Below are positions 49,201 to 63,056 of a stretch of DNA of 64,000 nucleotides, in pieces; the first letter of the stretch is position 1, and every line of letters starts with the position of its first letter. A program made the translations under genes and the position numbers. The notes beneath the pieces are model-generated. The model made no database searches. It was not told the DNA's origin and saw only the letters and a list, made by a program, of their open reading frames with translations. The stretch is from Malania oleifera (lineage: Eukaryota > Streptophyta > Magnoliopsida > Santalales > Ximeniaceae): NCBI RefSeq assembly GCF_029873635.1, contig NC_080421.1, forward strand, positions 1,674,001 through 1,738,000, given 5' to 3'.

Positions 49201-51605
49201 GAGGTTTCAACCGGATAATATATCGCCAGAGTTGGATCAACATTGTTGCGTTGTGCTTCATGCTATATGGTACATAGATGTGGTATCCCTTAGGAGCCAA
49301 ATGATGTAGTTGGATCCATCTTGTGCGTCATGCATTAATTTACTCAGGCAAACTTAAATAATGGAGCAAAACAGATTTGGCAGATAATTGAATAGGGCAA
49401 ATACCCATATTTTGGTTTATATAAGTTTTGGCAAAGTATACCATCAAACAACTTGTCTCTGACTGTTTTCAACTATTCTTGGATTAGTTGGCCGAGAGTG
49501 CAAGTATTTAGAGTTTGGATACAAAGAAAATGGTAAAACAATCAAAGTAGATTTTCCAAACCCCTTGACCCAATTTCTTATTAGGATGAATAAAGGAACA
49601 TAGAGAACAAAGTTTTTAATTGAATCTTAATATTCAATCTTGATTTATAGACAACTGCAACAAAATAGTTATTGAACTATGATCTTGATTTATTGAAAAA
49701 CATTTGACAGTTTTATCAATCGCAGGCTGATTTGAATTCCTTTGCTTTTTCACCTAGGTAAAAACTGTTAAATCATAGTTTGTTTTCTAAAAACTTGAAA
49801 ATAACACCTTCGAAAATAACTTTTGGCAATGCAATTGAAACCATACGTGCGCAAATGAAAAAAGAAGATAAGAGTAGTCTCTCCACTGCAGACTTGTTCT
49901 CCTATTAGGTGCACGGAGGATTTCATCAACACACAGTGGCAAAGTGACAGATGAACAAAGTCCGCTGATCACACGAGGGTATAAGGATCTATTTGGTATC
50001 GTTGTTATTTTTTATTTTTTGTTTTTATTTTTTTACAGTAAAAAAATATATTGTAAAAACGTGTTTGTTTCTATTTTCAGTTTTCTATTTTTATTGTCCA
50101 TTTTTAGCTCTTTTTAAAAATATTAAAAATCAAATTCTATAGTTTTCAATTGTTTTGTCAATCTATTACTAGAAATTTTAATATCCATAAATATATTTTT
50201 TGGATTAAATCATTCATTTTATACACTTTTAAAATTAAAATTAAATGATCGTATGAATATAAGTATAATTAAAAGAAAAATATGCATAAATTTTAAAAAA
50301 TAATAATAACGCTAATTATAAAATACTTTTACTATTTTTTAATTGTCATGTGTAATATAATTTTTTTTTTGTGAAGTAAATTTTGAAAGTAGAACAATTA
50401 AATAAAATAATTATAATAAATTTTATTTTTTTTATAGTAAATTTTTAATATTAATTATTTGTAATATTATAATTTTAATCATATTTTTATAATATTTTGA
50501 TTTAAAAATTAAAATTAAAATTTTTAATTAAGTTTTTTTATTTGTATTAATTTTATAAATATTAACTTTACGGATTTCTAATTTTTAGTTTTTATCTTTT
50601 ATTTTTATTTGTATAATTTTTTATAATGGTACCAAACAACCCCTAAACTTTCAAAGTCAGTCGCATCCCTTCCTTGGCAGAGTTTGGGACACCCCTGCCC
50701 TGCCAATTTACAGGCTCACGGTCCCACGGCAGGATGTATAGAGGATAAGTGCCAAAAATGCTTTTCCATTGATTGGTACACCAACTTTTAATCAAGTTTG
50801 CTTTCACCGTACAAGGTGGTCAGAGCCAGAAGTCCATTAGGTTAATTATTTATTTATTTTTCTTTTATAAAAAAAAAAAAAAAAACCAGCCAGGGAATGA
50901 ATTGAGAATGACAAAAAGGAAAACCCTCATCCTCATGAAGAGAGGATTGATTGTGATGGGAATATGCTTTCAAAAACACTGTATATCTACTTGTTTCTGA
51001 TTCTACACTTTGTATTTTGTGTATTTGTGTATTTATTTTTAATTTTTGGATTGAACCATTGTCCCATCTCAATCCTATTTATCCTTTGAGAAGATGTCTA
51101 TGGGAATGTATCTCTAGTTTGAAAATGCAATAGTCATATTAGCCATAATGACGATTGTTAAGTTTACAAAAATTGTCCTTCTCGACGCGCACACACATGA
51201 CCACATGCTAGACATAGGGCACACTCCTTGGTGGACTCCGATCAATCTAGTGGAAGGACTTGTCCCTATTGGAATCTTTAGAAAAACAATGTTAGGGACT
51301 TTAATAATCTAACTATTTTTTCTAACAAAAATTTCCCATGTGCCCACTAAAATTTTAACAAGCTCTGAGTTCTATAGTTAACATTACAATTTTTCTATTA
51401 AATTGAGAGGAATACTCTACAATCTTATTTTATTTTTAATTTTCTTGACAGTACGTTATGTTACGGGTAGTCAAGTGTTAAAACTATTTTTTTTTTTAAT
51501 TAAATGGAGAATTTGGAGTATGAGTTTGGATTATGAATTTAGGGGATGAAACATGAATAACATATTGCATGAAAATAGATTTATCCTTAAGATAAAGCAA
51601 AGAAA
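49201..51605. other. Intergenic, very AT-rich; no gene seen
   Basis: Short A and T runs (for example 50868-50884); no domain-bearing frame or bounded element. Confidence 0.5.
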
Positions 51606-52190
51606 ATGGACTATTCGAAGAAACTCCATGCTCATTTTTCAGAATTTATTTTTAATGTTGAGCATTTGCACATATATCTTTTCCTTGATAAAAAAAAGAA
51701 AAAGAAAATCCTGGATCTGCCATTGAGAAAACAAATAACTCTAATAATGTCTATTGTGGTAATAAAATGTTCTTATATGCTATAGTCCTCTAGGAAACCC
51801 GATGCTCATTTTTTTAAATATTTATTTTTAATATTGAGTGTTCACACATTAAAAAATTTTTAGATCTGCCATTGAGATTACAGTAACCTTAATAATATCT
51901 ATTGTGGTAATAAAATGTTTCTATACGTTGTAGTCCTCTAAAAAACTCTATTTTGTGCTCGATAATATATATATTTTTTAAGATCTGCCATTAGATTACA
52001 TTGTGGTAAAAAAAATATGTTTCTATATGTTGTAGTCCTCTAGAAAACTTGATGCTGATTTTTTTAAGTGTTTGTACATATATTTTGTGCTCAATAAAAA
52101 TATTTTTTAGATCTGCCATTGAGAATACAGTAACCCTAATAATGTCTATTGTGGCAATAAAATGCTCTTATATGCTAAGTCGCTTAGGTA
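51606..52190. repeat. Tandem repeat of about 120-150 bp, four imperfect copies
   Basis: GATCTGCCATT recurs at 51714, 51863, 51982 and 52110 (spacings 149, 119 and 128), with 'gtctattgtggtaataaaatg', 'gttgtagtcctctag' and 'gatgctcattttt' in most units. Confidence 0.85.
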
Positions 52191-55100
52191 TCTACCTATT
52201 GTCCCATCTCAATCATACAAACAGAGAACTTACACAAAAAGGTGCCCAATGAATTTTGGTGGTTTTAGGAATCTCTACTCTCTAATGCCTGTCAATGTGG
52301 GGTTAAAAGTTGGTTGGATGATTACTTGGTGGGTCAACTCATCCAACCTGTTTTTTATTGTGGGCTGGGCCCAAAACTGATCGTCTCATTGATTTTTGTA
52401 ACAATTTACTTCCTCACTTATCAAAACCCTAACTGGTACACAAATTCACAAGGATTCTTGCAAGTTGAGAGGCACAGAGCAATGAGGGGAAATGAGATTG
52501 TGAATTGAATGATTATTAGTTTGATTATATTGGTGAAATAATTGCCTCATCTTCATTAGAGCTGGAGGGCCCAGCTCCCATCAGCCCATCATATGTGCAT
52601 GGGATCCATTATTCATCACTCAAATAATTAAAGATCAATTGGAAACCAGTAGAATCCTTTTCAGTTGGTTCAGACCACTTCCATATTTTGCAAAGTTGGT
52701 GCGATGTAATAAGAAATGGCTGGTACAAACATAGTGATTCATTATTGATAATTAAGAGCATCAGCGAGTCAAGTAAGCTCCTAAGCTCTTTGAATCAGAC
52801 TCACTCTCAAGTCTGTTTCGGTTTGACTCTATTCAAATTCAAGTCGAGTTTGAATCATTCGAGTAACTTGTGAGTAATTGAGTTCGTGTTTTGTAGTGCT
52901 ATTTGTCGTTTGGTTGGACTTTTTTCATAGTCTAGCTTCGTTTGATTCTAGTTGGGTGCAAGTTAAACTTTGAATACGCGAGTAGTCTAACAAATCAAGT
53001 TCGAATCTTGTAATTCTACTCATGAATCCAACTAAGTTGGTGTTTTATTATATTCATGTAAGTGATATATTATATATTTTACACTTAAATTTAATATCTT
53101 TTATATTTGATTTTTATTTTGTATAATATAATAGGGCGGACGTTGGACCAATAATAAAGTTGCTCCTTTTGACTAATTGATCACGAGTTTTGAGTTTAAG
53201 AAAACAATCTCTATGTATAAAAGCTAGGGTAGGGCTACTAGCCAAAGGTCATGTTTTTTTTTTTAAAATATTAAAGAAAAAAAATTACAATATAATTGAA
53301 TTGAATTAAGTTGGACTCAAGTTTTAGGAATCACTACATGACCCGAGCTAGATTTCAACAACAACTATAAAATTGATTGGGATCGAATTAAGTTTCATAC
53401 TTAAAGTTTGAATGAAATTGAATTCTATCATCTACTGTGTCAACTCGGTTTAAATGCGACTCGAATAAACTCCTATTGATAAATAGTACAAAATAGTGAA
53501 ATGCACTAGAAGTTTTAGCTATATAATTGGTTGATGTGATGAGCAAATGATGCGAAGCATGTTGGGTCCATCCATAAATCAACAGTTGCCCCTCTTGCTA
53601 AAATCTTTATTGGATTTGCCATTTCCCTTTCATGAGTTGGACACAGGCAAAACTTTTCACTCAAGCCATGTACTGGATACTAATCTTTCTTCTTCTTATC
53701 AATTATGCACACCATCTCTATTTATCACTCTAAACTTTTCACTCACATCATGTACTGGATATTAATTTCTCCTTGTGCTTCTTCCATTATTTCTTGTACT
53801 TGAAACTGTGCCCCCCTCTTCACTTTTTTCAGTTTTAGACTTCCAGCCAACCAAACTAAATATAAAATAAAGACAACAAACCATAGGGCCTCTTGGTCTG
53901 TTATTGTTTTTGTAAATAAATAAATATATGCATGCCCCTATATGTGTGTATTGTGATCTGTTCCTTTTTCGGACTCGCATACGTGGGAGTTTTGTGTATC
54001 GGGCTGTCCTTTATTTTAGTTCGTTTGTGATAAATGAGTTAAATATATATTGAAGTAACCCAAATTGCATAAATGAATCTCCTTGGTGGTTCATAAAAGT
54101 CATTTATCCTTGGTGGTTCATAAAAGTCTTTCAAGATATGTTAGAATAGTGGAGATGTATTGGTTGAAATCATGAATCTCCTTAGTGAATATATCACGTT
54201 GAATCAAGGAAATTAAAGCTAGTTTAGAACTCGAAATATGTTATGAAAAGAAAAGGAAAATTAGTAAGGAATTCACATTTTCATGTTTGGTTATTAAGGA
54301 AAGTAAGAAAATAAAATAAAATAAAAGCATATATTAAATCTATAAGTGATTTTGATTTTACAAATCATTAATATTTAATTTTTCTAATTTTTAATCGTAT
54401 TAAAATAAACTTTCATTTTTAATAGTGTTTTATATTAAAGAAAAATAAAACAACAAATAGTTTTTTTTCATTATTTTCCTTTCCTTTCCTTTCCTTTTTT
54501 CAAGCAAAATTCTTGATTTACATGGACGTTAAGCTCCGCTTGAAACTTAGAAAATATTAGGAAAAGTATTAAAGAATTTTACATTTTCATTTTTCGTTAT
54601 CAAGGAAAGCAAATTTATGAACAAAATTTTGATTTTATACTGATTAAATTTAGTTTTTATTAATTTTTAATAATATTAAAATAAATATTTTTTTGATAAT
54701 ATTTAAATAGAGAATGAAAATAGAAGGGAAATTGAGTTTTCTCCTTATTTTTTTTTTTTAAAAAGTTTTTTGAGTTTCGAATGACCCTAAAAGTACATTC
54801 ACTTATATATATATATATAATAATTCTTTAATGAATTTAACCACATATAAGAAGACTATATAAACATATAACTCCTCATCACTTAACTAAGCTTGATTGA
54901 GTGAGTAAAAAAATCAAGCATAAGAGTGTCAGAGTAGGAAGAGGGGAGAGAAGATCATAAAGATAGATTAATATATAATCTATAGAGTCACATGGGACTC
55001 TCAAAACCCACTGCAAGTTTTATCTTGCAATTGATTTTTGCCTCAGCAAAGTGACAGATTACAAGTAACGATACACCTGAAAAAGTCCAACATACATAAA

Positions 55101-58100
55101 ATAGGGAGAGGGGCCTCTCCTCTCTTCCCCTTTCCCCATGTCTATGACTATGTATGGCATAGGGAGTTCGTATGTCCATTTGAAATTGCTATTTTATACT
55201 ATTCTCAATTACCCTAACATTCACATTCACATTCACATTCACATTCACATGCAGTGTCCCTTAGCTTGAAACGTGCAAGGAACCATCCATCCATCCATCC
55301 ATCCATCCATCCTTGAAATACGTATTACCTCAGAACACCCACAACATGCACATGTCCCCTCTTGTGGGTCCAACTGAGGACCATTTCTTTTTAGAGTAGG
55401 ACCCTATCTTCTATCATCCACATAATGCATGCATCGGATTTATAACCCTACCTCTAGCTTCATACGTTTTATATATATATAATTAGAGTAAAATACTCTT
55501 TCTTTAGAGTTAATATAAACATAGGTATTTCATATTTCAAAGACACCCTTCTTCTTTTAAGATTTCTAACATATTACAAGTTTTTCTTAACATTTGTCAA
55601 AAAGATACAGACATACTTAAAAAATTTATCTCTTTACAAGATATAAGAAGATGTTTATGTCTTTTTAATAAAACCCAGATAAAATTTTTGGAGCGATCTT
55701 TAAAATTTTCATAATCTTCGTTGGTTCACAGAGCGAACCCTCACCATCCACGGTCCCCACTGGCTCAAAGAGTAAACTCTCGCCATCCACAGGTACCGCT
55801 GATTCCATGAGAGTATTTACCTGGAGTTGAACCCTCAATGCTCATTCTTACTTGTTGATGCCTTTCTACCGCGTCATATCCGGGGGCATTGAGCTAAAAG
55901 TGTGTTTTATTCATATAATTGTTGTAGTTGTATTTTTTTATTTTTTATTTAGAAGAGGGGTTTATTATTATTATTGGGATGGGATTGAAATGGGGAAGTG
56001 TGGATTTAACTTTCCCATATTCCTAAGAGGAAGCACTATGATTAAAATTCTCACGATGTGTGAAAGTGGAAGAAAAAAGGGATCCGCAGGCAGGGAGTCT
56101 GCACAAAGTCCTCTTCACTTTTCTGACTTTCAGCCCCTTTTGGGACTCTTTGGATATTCTCTTTGCTTGCTTTATTTGACTTTGATTTTCTACATAATTA
56201 CATGTATGAATCTATGCTTGCAGTTTTAATTAATTAATTAATTAATTGAGGAAGTAATTATGTTAATCAGCCTTGATTACTGAAAGGATCAGTGAATGCA
56301 TATACATATGGTTTAATTTGTTTTGCGCAAATTGAGGTGATTATGACATTATTTATCAGATCTTAATTCCCCTTGGTTAGTGAAGTCATGAATTTTCTCT
56401 GCTGGTTTTGGGTGTTTTTAACTGTTTATTTGGATTTAGAATATTATTTGAAAAAAGGAAAAAAAGAAAAAAAAAAAAAGGAAGAAACTTATTTTCTATT
56501 ATATTTTTATTCTATATTAAATTCTATTAAAAAAAAATTTTATGACTAAAAGTTAAGAAAAACCAAATATTAATGATGTATAAAATCAAATTTTTGTTCA
56601 TGAATTTAGTATATTTTTCATTTTTTTCTTGATAACCAAACATGAAAACGAGGATTTTTTTTAAAAATATTTTCCTTTCTATTTCCTAATCTTTTCTGAG
56701 TTCCAAAAGAAGAATTAAGGTCTTTGCTGGTAGGGGTTGCATGGAATAATATAATAGTTGGTCTATTTTAATTTGACCCCGATGCCTACCTTAAATATCG
56801 AAACGAAAATACTATAGAAGGAACAATTTCTCCACATAAAATTAGGACGTTAGATTTATACGAGTAGAAAATAAGCTTTGAGTTATGAGGTGGGTTTTGT
56901 TGTAGTTGAGTGTATTGAATGCTTCGGTTTCAAGGGAGGCTCTTTTATCCCACATCGATTGGGTAAAGAGTTTTTCTCCCATTTACATATGACACCGAGT
57001 TATATTAATTCCAAGTTTGGGAGTACAAACTTTAGATCTTGGATTTGGATTTGCGTGAATTTATATAAAATGTAATACTATATGAAGTTACACAAATTCA
57101 AATTCAAAATGCAAAAATTGTATTCTCAAACATTTTTTTTTTTTTTTGTCTTTTTGAGGAGCTCACATGACAGGTGGGTCATACGATTTCTTTTGCTTCA
57201 AGCTTTATTTATTTATTTATTTTAAATAAAAAAGGAAAAATATCTCTAGCAATAGCCAAATGTCTTTTATTTCAAAATATTAAAATTAAAAATTTAAATC
57301 TCGCAATTTGAGCCATAACCTTGCTAGCTAGTTGTCCATCTTGAAAACAATCTGTTATAATGTCTAGTAATTAATTGACAAATTTTGAAAAAAAAAAAAA
57401 CTTAATAAATTAATCTGCTTTTGTAAGTGTTTTTTTTTTTTTCAATAATAACATTATTGTCCAAAATAGTTGAAAATATTTTTTCCAAATATTAATCTTA
57501 ATTTAATTTAGCGAAATTACTCATTTCTATTATTGCATCATTTTTCTTTCATTTTTCCTAAGGCAATTAATCGACAAGAAAAGATGAAAAGCTCACCTCT
57601 CTTCACCCACTAATACTATATATATTAATTAAGAGATTAACAATATATAAAATTATATATATATGCATATGCGCTCATAGTAACAAATGTCAAAAATCAA
57701 TGATAGTGCCCGCATCTCTCGTCACATATCCCTTCTTACTTTTCTAAGAATCAAATTTGAAATTTCTGACTTGATTTTTAATTTTAACTATTGGAATGTC
57801 TCTTAATAGATGTATACCTATTTGTTGACATATTATTATCATGATATTATTTTCTCAAGACATCCCGGGGTTAAAGCTTAAGTTTCGATCCTAATAAAAG
57901 TTAAAGTAAATGATTAAAAAGATTCATCGCCTTCTATTGTATAGTTCAAAGCTGATATATGTCTCCAATTAAAAAATAATAATAAATTAGACACAATGTC
58001 AGAAAATTGGACAAACATGCTCAAGTTTTACATGAAGAAATCATCCCTCTTAATATGTTTTCCTTGTTGTGGCTTTCCGCAAGACTATAACTCATATTAT

Positions 58101-58772
58101 ATATTTGAAAACTCAGAGCTTCTATCTTGAATTTAGACAAAATATAATATAAAATATATTAAATTTCATCTAATTCATACTAACCTAAATCGAAAACTTG
58201 AAATTTACTTTTGAAAAACAATCATAATGAATTAAATATAGAGGTAAGATGCTTGTGTTTGGAGACCATCCAAGCCTCGATGGCCGGTCCAAACAATTCT
58301 TCCATATGACAAACAAAGCAAGAAAGAACAATTTTTTTTTTCTATATTTAGATAATCTAAATTTAGGGCTTTAGCGTCATTCAAGATTGCATTTGATGAT
58401 CATAGAAGTTATCTAAAGTTTGTCACTATGCTCTATATTTGTATCTTATGAAATCGTTTTTATCCATTACCAAAAGATTGTGATAAGAGAGAAATGTTTC
58501 CAATGAATAGTTTTTGCAAATAGAATTTTTAGAATTTTTTAATTGAAAAATGTCACAATAGTATTTGAATTCATAAAAGTGAGGTATATTTCGTGGATTG
58601 TTGTCCGTCACCGCTATTCACCGTTGGCCACCACCACCACCAATAACCGTTGGCCACTGCCACCGCCAACCCCGACGCTACTAGCCATCAATCGCTGCTA
58701 TTGTCGGCCTATTTCTATTTTTAGAAAATTAAATTCAAATTTAATAGCACATGCATTTCCTAATACAAAATA
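52191..58772. other. Intergenic; microsatellites only, no gene supported
   Basis: Contains (TTTCC)n near 54477-54500, (ACATTC)n at 55218-55250, (CATC)n at 55286-55313 and (TAAT)n at 56227-56248. A short duplication ('aacttttcactca...catgtactggata') occurs at about 53651 and 53733. The open frame at 55852-56229 has no recognisable domain and no splice context. Confidence 0.45.
55218..55313. repeat. (ACATTC)n and (CATC)n microsatellites
   Basis: A hexamer run at 55218-55250 and a tetramer run at 55286-55313, separated by about 35 bp. Confidence 0.9.
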
Positions 58773-60856
58773 TGTAACGACCCTCAATTTCTTAACATAA
58801 AATATCACATAATAAATAAAATAGTCAACCCGAACCCATGAGTAGCGGGGACACCTGTCAAATACAGCGGAAAACCTAGCAGCAGTAAACATAAAATCTC
58901 AAACATCCAATCATAAAACATAATACTAGAGCTTTTTATAACATCAAAATACTGTTATGATATACAACCTCCAAAAGTCAAAATAACACTAGGATTAAAT
59001 AACAAAAATTCCCGATCCTAGTTTAATGCTTACCCTTTTAGTAGGGAAGCTCCAATCACTTAATGGCGGCTCTAGCCCGCCAGTCTCACTGGATTTCCTG
59101 AAAATCATTTAATGTTCGGGGATGAGACACTTTTCAGTAAGGGAAAGTAAACTAAATACAGCTGTGTGGCAACATGAATATTTAATGCATTTATACGTAT
59201 ACAGTACATTTCATAATTCTATAAACATCATCATATTGTACTGGGTAAACATATATTTTCACATCTGTTAATAAATCATAACATACATAAAATCATCTGT
59301 TATAACTGTAATACTGAAAACAAACCCAAGATGAATAGCTAGTTGGTGTCATGTATTACCCTCCATGACGGGTTGTGCAGCTCGAAGGTGGGACCCGACA
59401 ATGACTGGCCGACCACTGCTAAATCAAATATGTCTGTAAGTACAATGAGCCCGCCACACCCTGGTCCGGACTGCCAGGTGGACGTCCACACTCTACTGAA
59501 AGCCACATCGACTATCCATCTCCCATCCCCTCGTGGGATGGTTAGCACTAATCTGACTTAGATATCTGATCTACACATATAACTACGGTACCGAGCCCCT
59601 GAACTGAACTAAACTAACATCCTTGTGATGATAACATATAATACATGATCATATATATAATATCATTACAGTCCCGTGCCGAAAATATAGTAATTACAGC
59701 CTTGTGCCGAAAACATAAATACATGGTCTCGCGCCAATAACATAAATACGGCCTTGTGCCGATAACATAAATACATGGTCTCGCGCCAATAACATAAATA
59801 CGACCTTGTGCCGATAACATAAATATATGGCCTCGCGCCAAAATTGTTTCGGGTATATATATTCTGAAAATACATCATTTATCACATAATCGTCAAAACC
59901 ATCACAATATAACTCATATTTTCATAATACCTGAAATCATACTTTGTTCGTAAAATCTTTCACATCATACTACATTTCACATAAAATAATATTCATGCCA
60001 CACATATGCTGTTAAAAGTCATATTTCATATTCTAAAATCGTGATTTTCCGGCACCTCATACATACATATATATTTTAATCATCATAGCAGTATTTTTCC
60101 AATCGTAAATTTCATTCGTAATACACAATATAACATAAGTTTTTCTGAAAATAAATTTACTCATAATCAATAATAATTTGCATGGAAAATTACTGCTTTA
60201 GTTTATTCCTTTACCTGACTATTGAGAAATTCCTTAGGACCCAAATCCTACGCCCTTAGTACTCGAAATTTAACTCCTGAAATTTACATTTCCCCAGATT
60301 AATTAATCTATTTCTCCAAAATAATACTCATCTAGCCTTCCTTAGGCTCCATATACCTCAAATTAATATTTAAACTATTATTTAACATCCCTACTTAATT
60401 TTCTAAATTTTGCCTGCGAGTCCCAAAATTACACCTGCGGCGCTCACACAGACCCTAAATTTCAGAAATCCTACTTCATTCCTAGATGCTTAATATTTTA
60501 GCATTTCTAAATTAATACTAATTAATTAAAAATAAGCCCTTAATAATCGCCGCACCCCAAATTTGGGAATTTGGTCCGACACCCTCACGAGAATTTCGTC
60601 CTACTAGACTTGTAGAGAATCATCCCTAGATTCTCGTGGTAGTGTCCATTCATCAATTGGGCTTATATTTTGCAAGAAATTAAAAAAAAAAAAAGAAGGG
60701 AAAATGGCTTACCCCAAGGAATACGCTTATGCCGCTCCTACCACCGATCCGATTTGGTAGAAATGACGGCAGCGGCGAATGTAGTCCAATGGTATTTTCG
60801 AATTTTTGATCGGGCGAAATACGTCACGAAATCGAGGAGAGAGGGAGAGAGAATGT

Positions 60857-60895
<39 letters not shown>

Positions 60896-61236
60896 ACGTT
60901 GCAGAAGAATAAGAAAAGAAAGGAAAAGAAAAGAAAAGAATGAAGAAGAAGAAGAAGAAGATAGGGGTGCAGGAGAACTTTTAATAAAAAGTTTCATCTT
61001 GAAGCTTCAAAGAAGCTTCAGGATGTTAATAATAATAAATTATTATATATTAAATTAATATTAATAATAATATATTTTATTAATAAAATAAAAAATTTAA
61101 TTAGTTTTTTTTCTTTTTTTTAAATCCGATTAATTAATTAGTTAATTAATTAAAAATTTAATTAATTATTTTATTTTCATTTTTTTAGAAATCAATCCAC
61201 TAATTTTTTTATATCTCTGTTTTTGAGGTTTTTACA
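58773..61236 (-). mobile_element. Solo LTR, family B, 2464 bp, TSD AAATA
   Basis: On the minus strand it starts TGTAAAAACCTC and ends GAGGGTCGTTACA; AAATA flanks both sides (58768-58772 and 61237-61241). It contains an (AG)n run (plus, about 60858-60892), a leader-like GC-richer zone (60540-60780), a 46 bp tandem repeat (59690-59850), ACGGTACCG (59585), the GGGTTGTGCAGCTCGAAG block (59370) and GAGACACTTTTCAGTAAG (59126). No GTCGAC array, so it groups with the 18973-21520 element. Confidence 0.82.
59690..59850 (-). repeat. Tandem repeat in LTR, about 46 bp unit
   Basis: 'ccttgtgccga(t/a)aacataaata' alternates with 'tctcgcgcca(a)taacataaata' in about three copies. Related phrases (TTGCGCCGAA, CTTGTGCC) occur at 7990-8095 in the 7047-9111 element. 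Confidence 0.85.
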
Positions 61237-61933
61237 AAATATGCATAATACATCATATTTTGATTCTCCCCAAAGAAAAATTGGATAGGAGTTTCTAAAT
61301 CCGTAACCAAACAAGACCATTAATGTCGCGCCCCGAACCCCGTGGGCTCGGAGTGCTACCATTATCTACACATACATCTCTGATACCATAAAATTACACA
61401 ACCCGCCCCTAGAAGGGGATTCGGGGTGTTTCTGTCCATAATTGAAAACCATACATGCAATGGAAGACAAACAACCTCAAAACACTTTATCAGAGTTCTA
61501 ACCATCTCGGTTATACATATGTCTCACCATTTTATATATTACATCCCAAATAAACCAAACATAAAAAGATCCAGTATCTCACTATACTTACAAAAACTAA
61601 CAAAAATTACTCCTAGCCCTGTGGCATGTTAGGACTGATTCCCTGTAGGACTTGAAATATGATATGGATATTGGGGTGAGACACTTCTCAGTAAGATGGA
61701 TAAGATTATCATCAGTGTATGACTAACATGAGTTTTAGTGTGAACATAATATTTCCATTTATTTAACTAATAGAAAATGACATTTGAAAATTGTACTCAC
61801 CTATATAACTGAAAATACATATACTTTATTGTATAACATAATTCGGCTCAATATAGTCCATTTCTCATAAATTCGTAGATATATGCATATAAGAACCAAA
61901 CCTCTTGGGATTTTGGACTACACCCATTTAAAG

Positions 61934-62587
61934 TGTTGAGAATTCCACTTGTGAACTTGTCCCACATTGAAAAATTAAAGTGAAAAATAGGTGCTTATAT
62001 ACATGGATGGACCCAAGACCCAATTAGCCTGAGCTTTTGGGTCAAATGGGTATTCGCCCATGTGTATCAAACCCACCTATAGGCTTTTCCGGTCCTAACA
62101 AGTGGTATCAGAGACAATGGTTCGTAACTCTAGGTGAGCGACATCGGAAAAGTCGAGACGGAAAGCTAATTCTCCTGACGTGCTAACAGTTGAAGGACCA
62201 AGTGTGTGGCTGAGGCCAATAAGGATCATCTAGGCCGCGGATGGATCCGAATAGGGTCAAGACGTGGGAGGTAGGATTGGTTTGGAGGCACGTTGAATAC
62301 AATTTGAGGCACGTAAGACGCCAATGGTAAGGCCCACTTGAGCAACTGTTGGAGAATTGTCCCAGAAGGGAGATGGTTTCCGTTCAAGGGAGAGTAGGAA
62401 CTCACAAGTGAGGGGGAGATTGTTGAGAATTCTACTTGTGAACTTGTCCCACATTGGAAAATTAAAGTGGATAATGGGTGCTTATATACATAGATGGACT
62501 CAAGACCCAATTAGCTTGAGCTTTTGGGTCAAATTGGTGTTCACTCATGTGTATCAAGTGCCCCCATAGGCTCCTCTGGTCCTAACA
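61934..62587 (+). mobile_element. TRIM element (two 167 bp LTRs), TSD TAAAG
   Basis: 5' LTR 61934-62100 and 3' LTR 62421-62587, both 167 bp, both TGTTGAGAATT...GGTCCTAACA, differing at about 20 positions by eye. The PBS TGGTATCAGAGA at 62103-62114 starts 3 bp inside the 5' LTR end. The purine-rich PPT (GTGAGGGGGAGAT, 62408-62420) abuts the 3' LTR. The 320 bp interior has no coding capacity. TAAAG flanks both ends (61929-61933 and 62588-62592). This is a textbook terminal-repeat retrotransposon in miniature, movable only with enzymes from elsewhere. Confidence 0.92.
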
Positions 62588-63018
62588 TAAAGAATGTAGG
62601 ACACCCTTCTTCATATCATCCACATCCCACTCAAATATATATGTTTAATTTAATTTTTTACTATACTTATATGCTCTAAATCATCTAACACTCAAAAATT
62701 CTTTCTTTACAAATGTAAAACTCCTATATCTTAGATAATAGTAAGTATTAAATCGTCGTTTGGGATACAAAAATCAAGAAGATTAGTAAAGTACATCAAA
62801 ATTTATACTAGTTAAGCCTCCTAGCCAACTCGATTTATACCATATGAGAGTAAAATTCTTATGTCTCCACTTCCTTTTCACATTTTGATTGGATTCGAAA
62901 ACGAAATATTAGGTAGTAGTCATGTGTGGCGGCAGTATTGTGTTTTTTTATGATATATCTTATAAGTTAGATATGTATTAAATTTTCTGTTTATATAATT
63001 TGGGAAATATTAAGTGTA

Positions 63019-63025
<7 letters not shown>

Positions 63026-63053
<28 letters not shown>
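63026..63053. repeat. (AT)n microsatellite
   Basis: Uninterrupted dinucleotide run; an ATT run follows at 63719-63752. Confidence 0.9.

Positions 63054-63056
<3 letters not shown>

Noticed and set aside
55852-56229. 125-codon open frame as a gene
   Set aside because: No recognisable domain, biased composition from the ATT run, no splice or promoter context; left uncalled.
59614-59885. Three overlapping minus-strand frames with repeated IYVIGA/YLCYW units
   Set aside because: They translate the 46 bp tandem repeat within the LTR; the frames shift freely and carry no start context.
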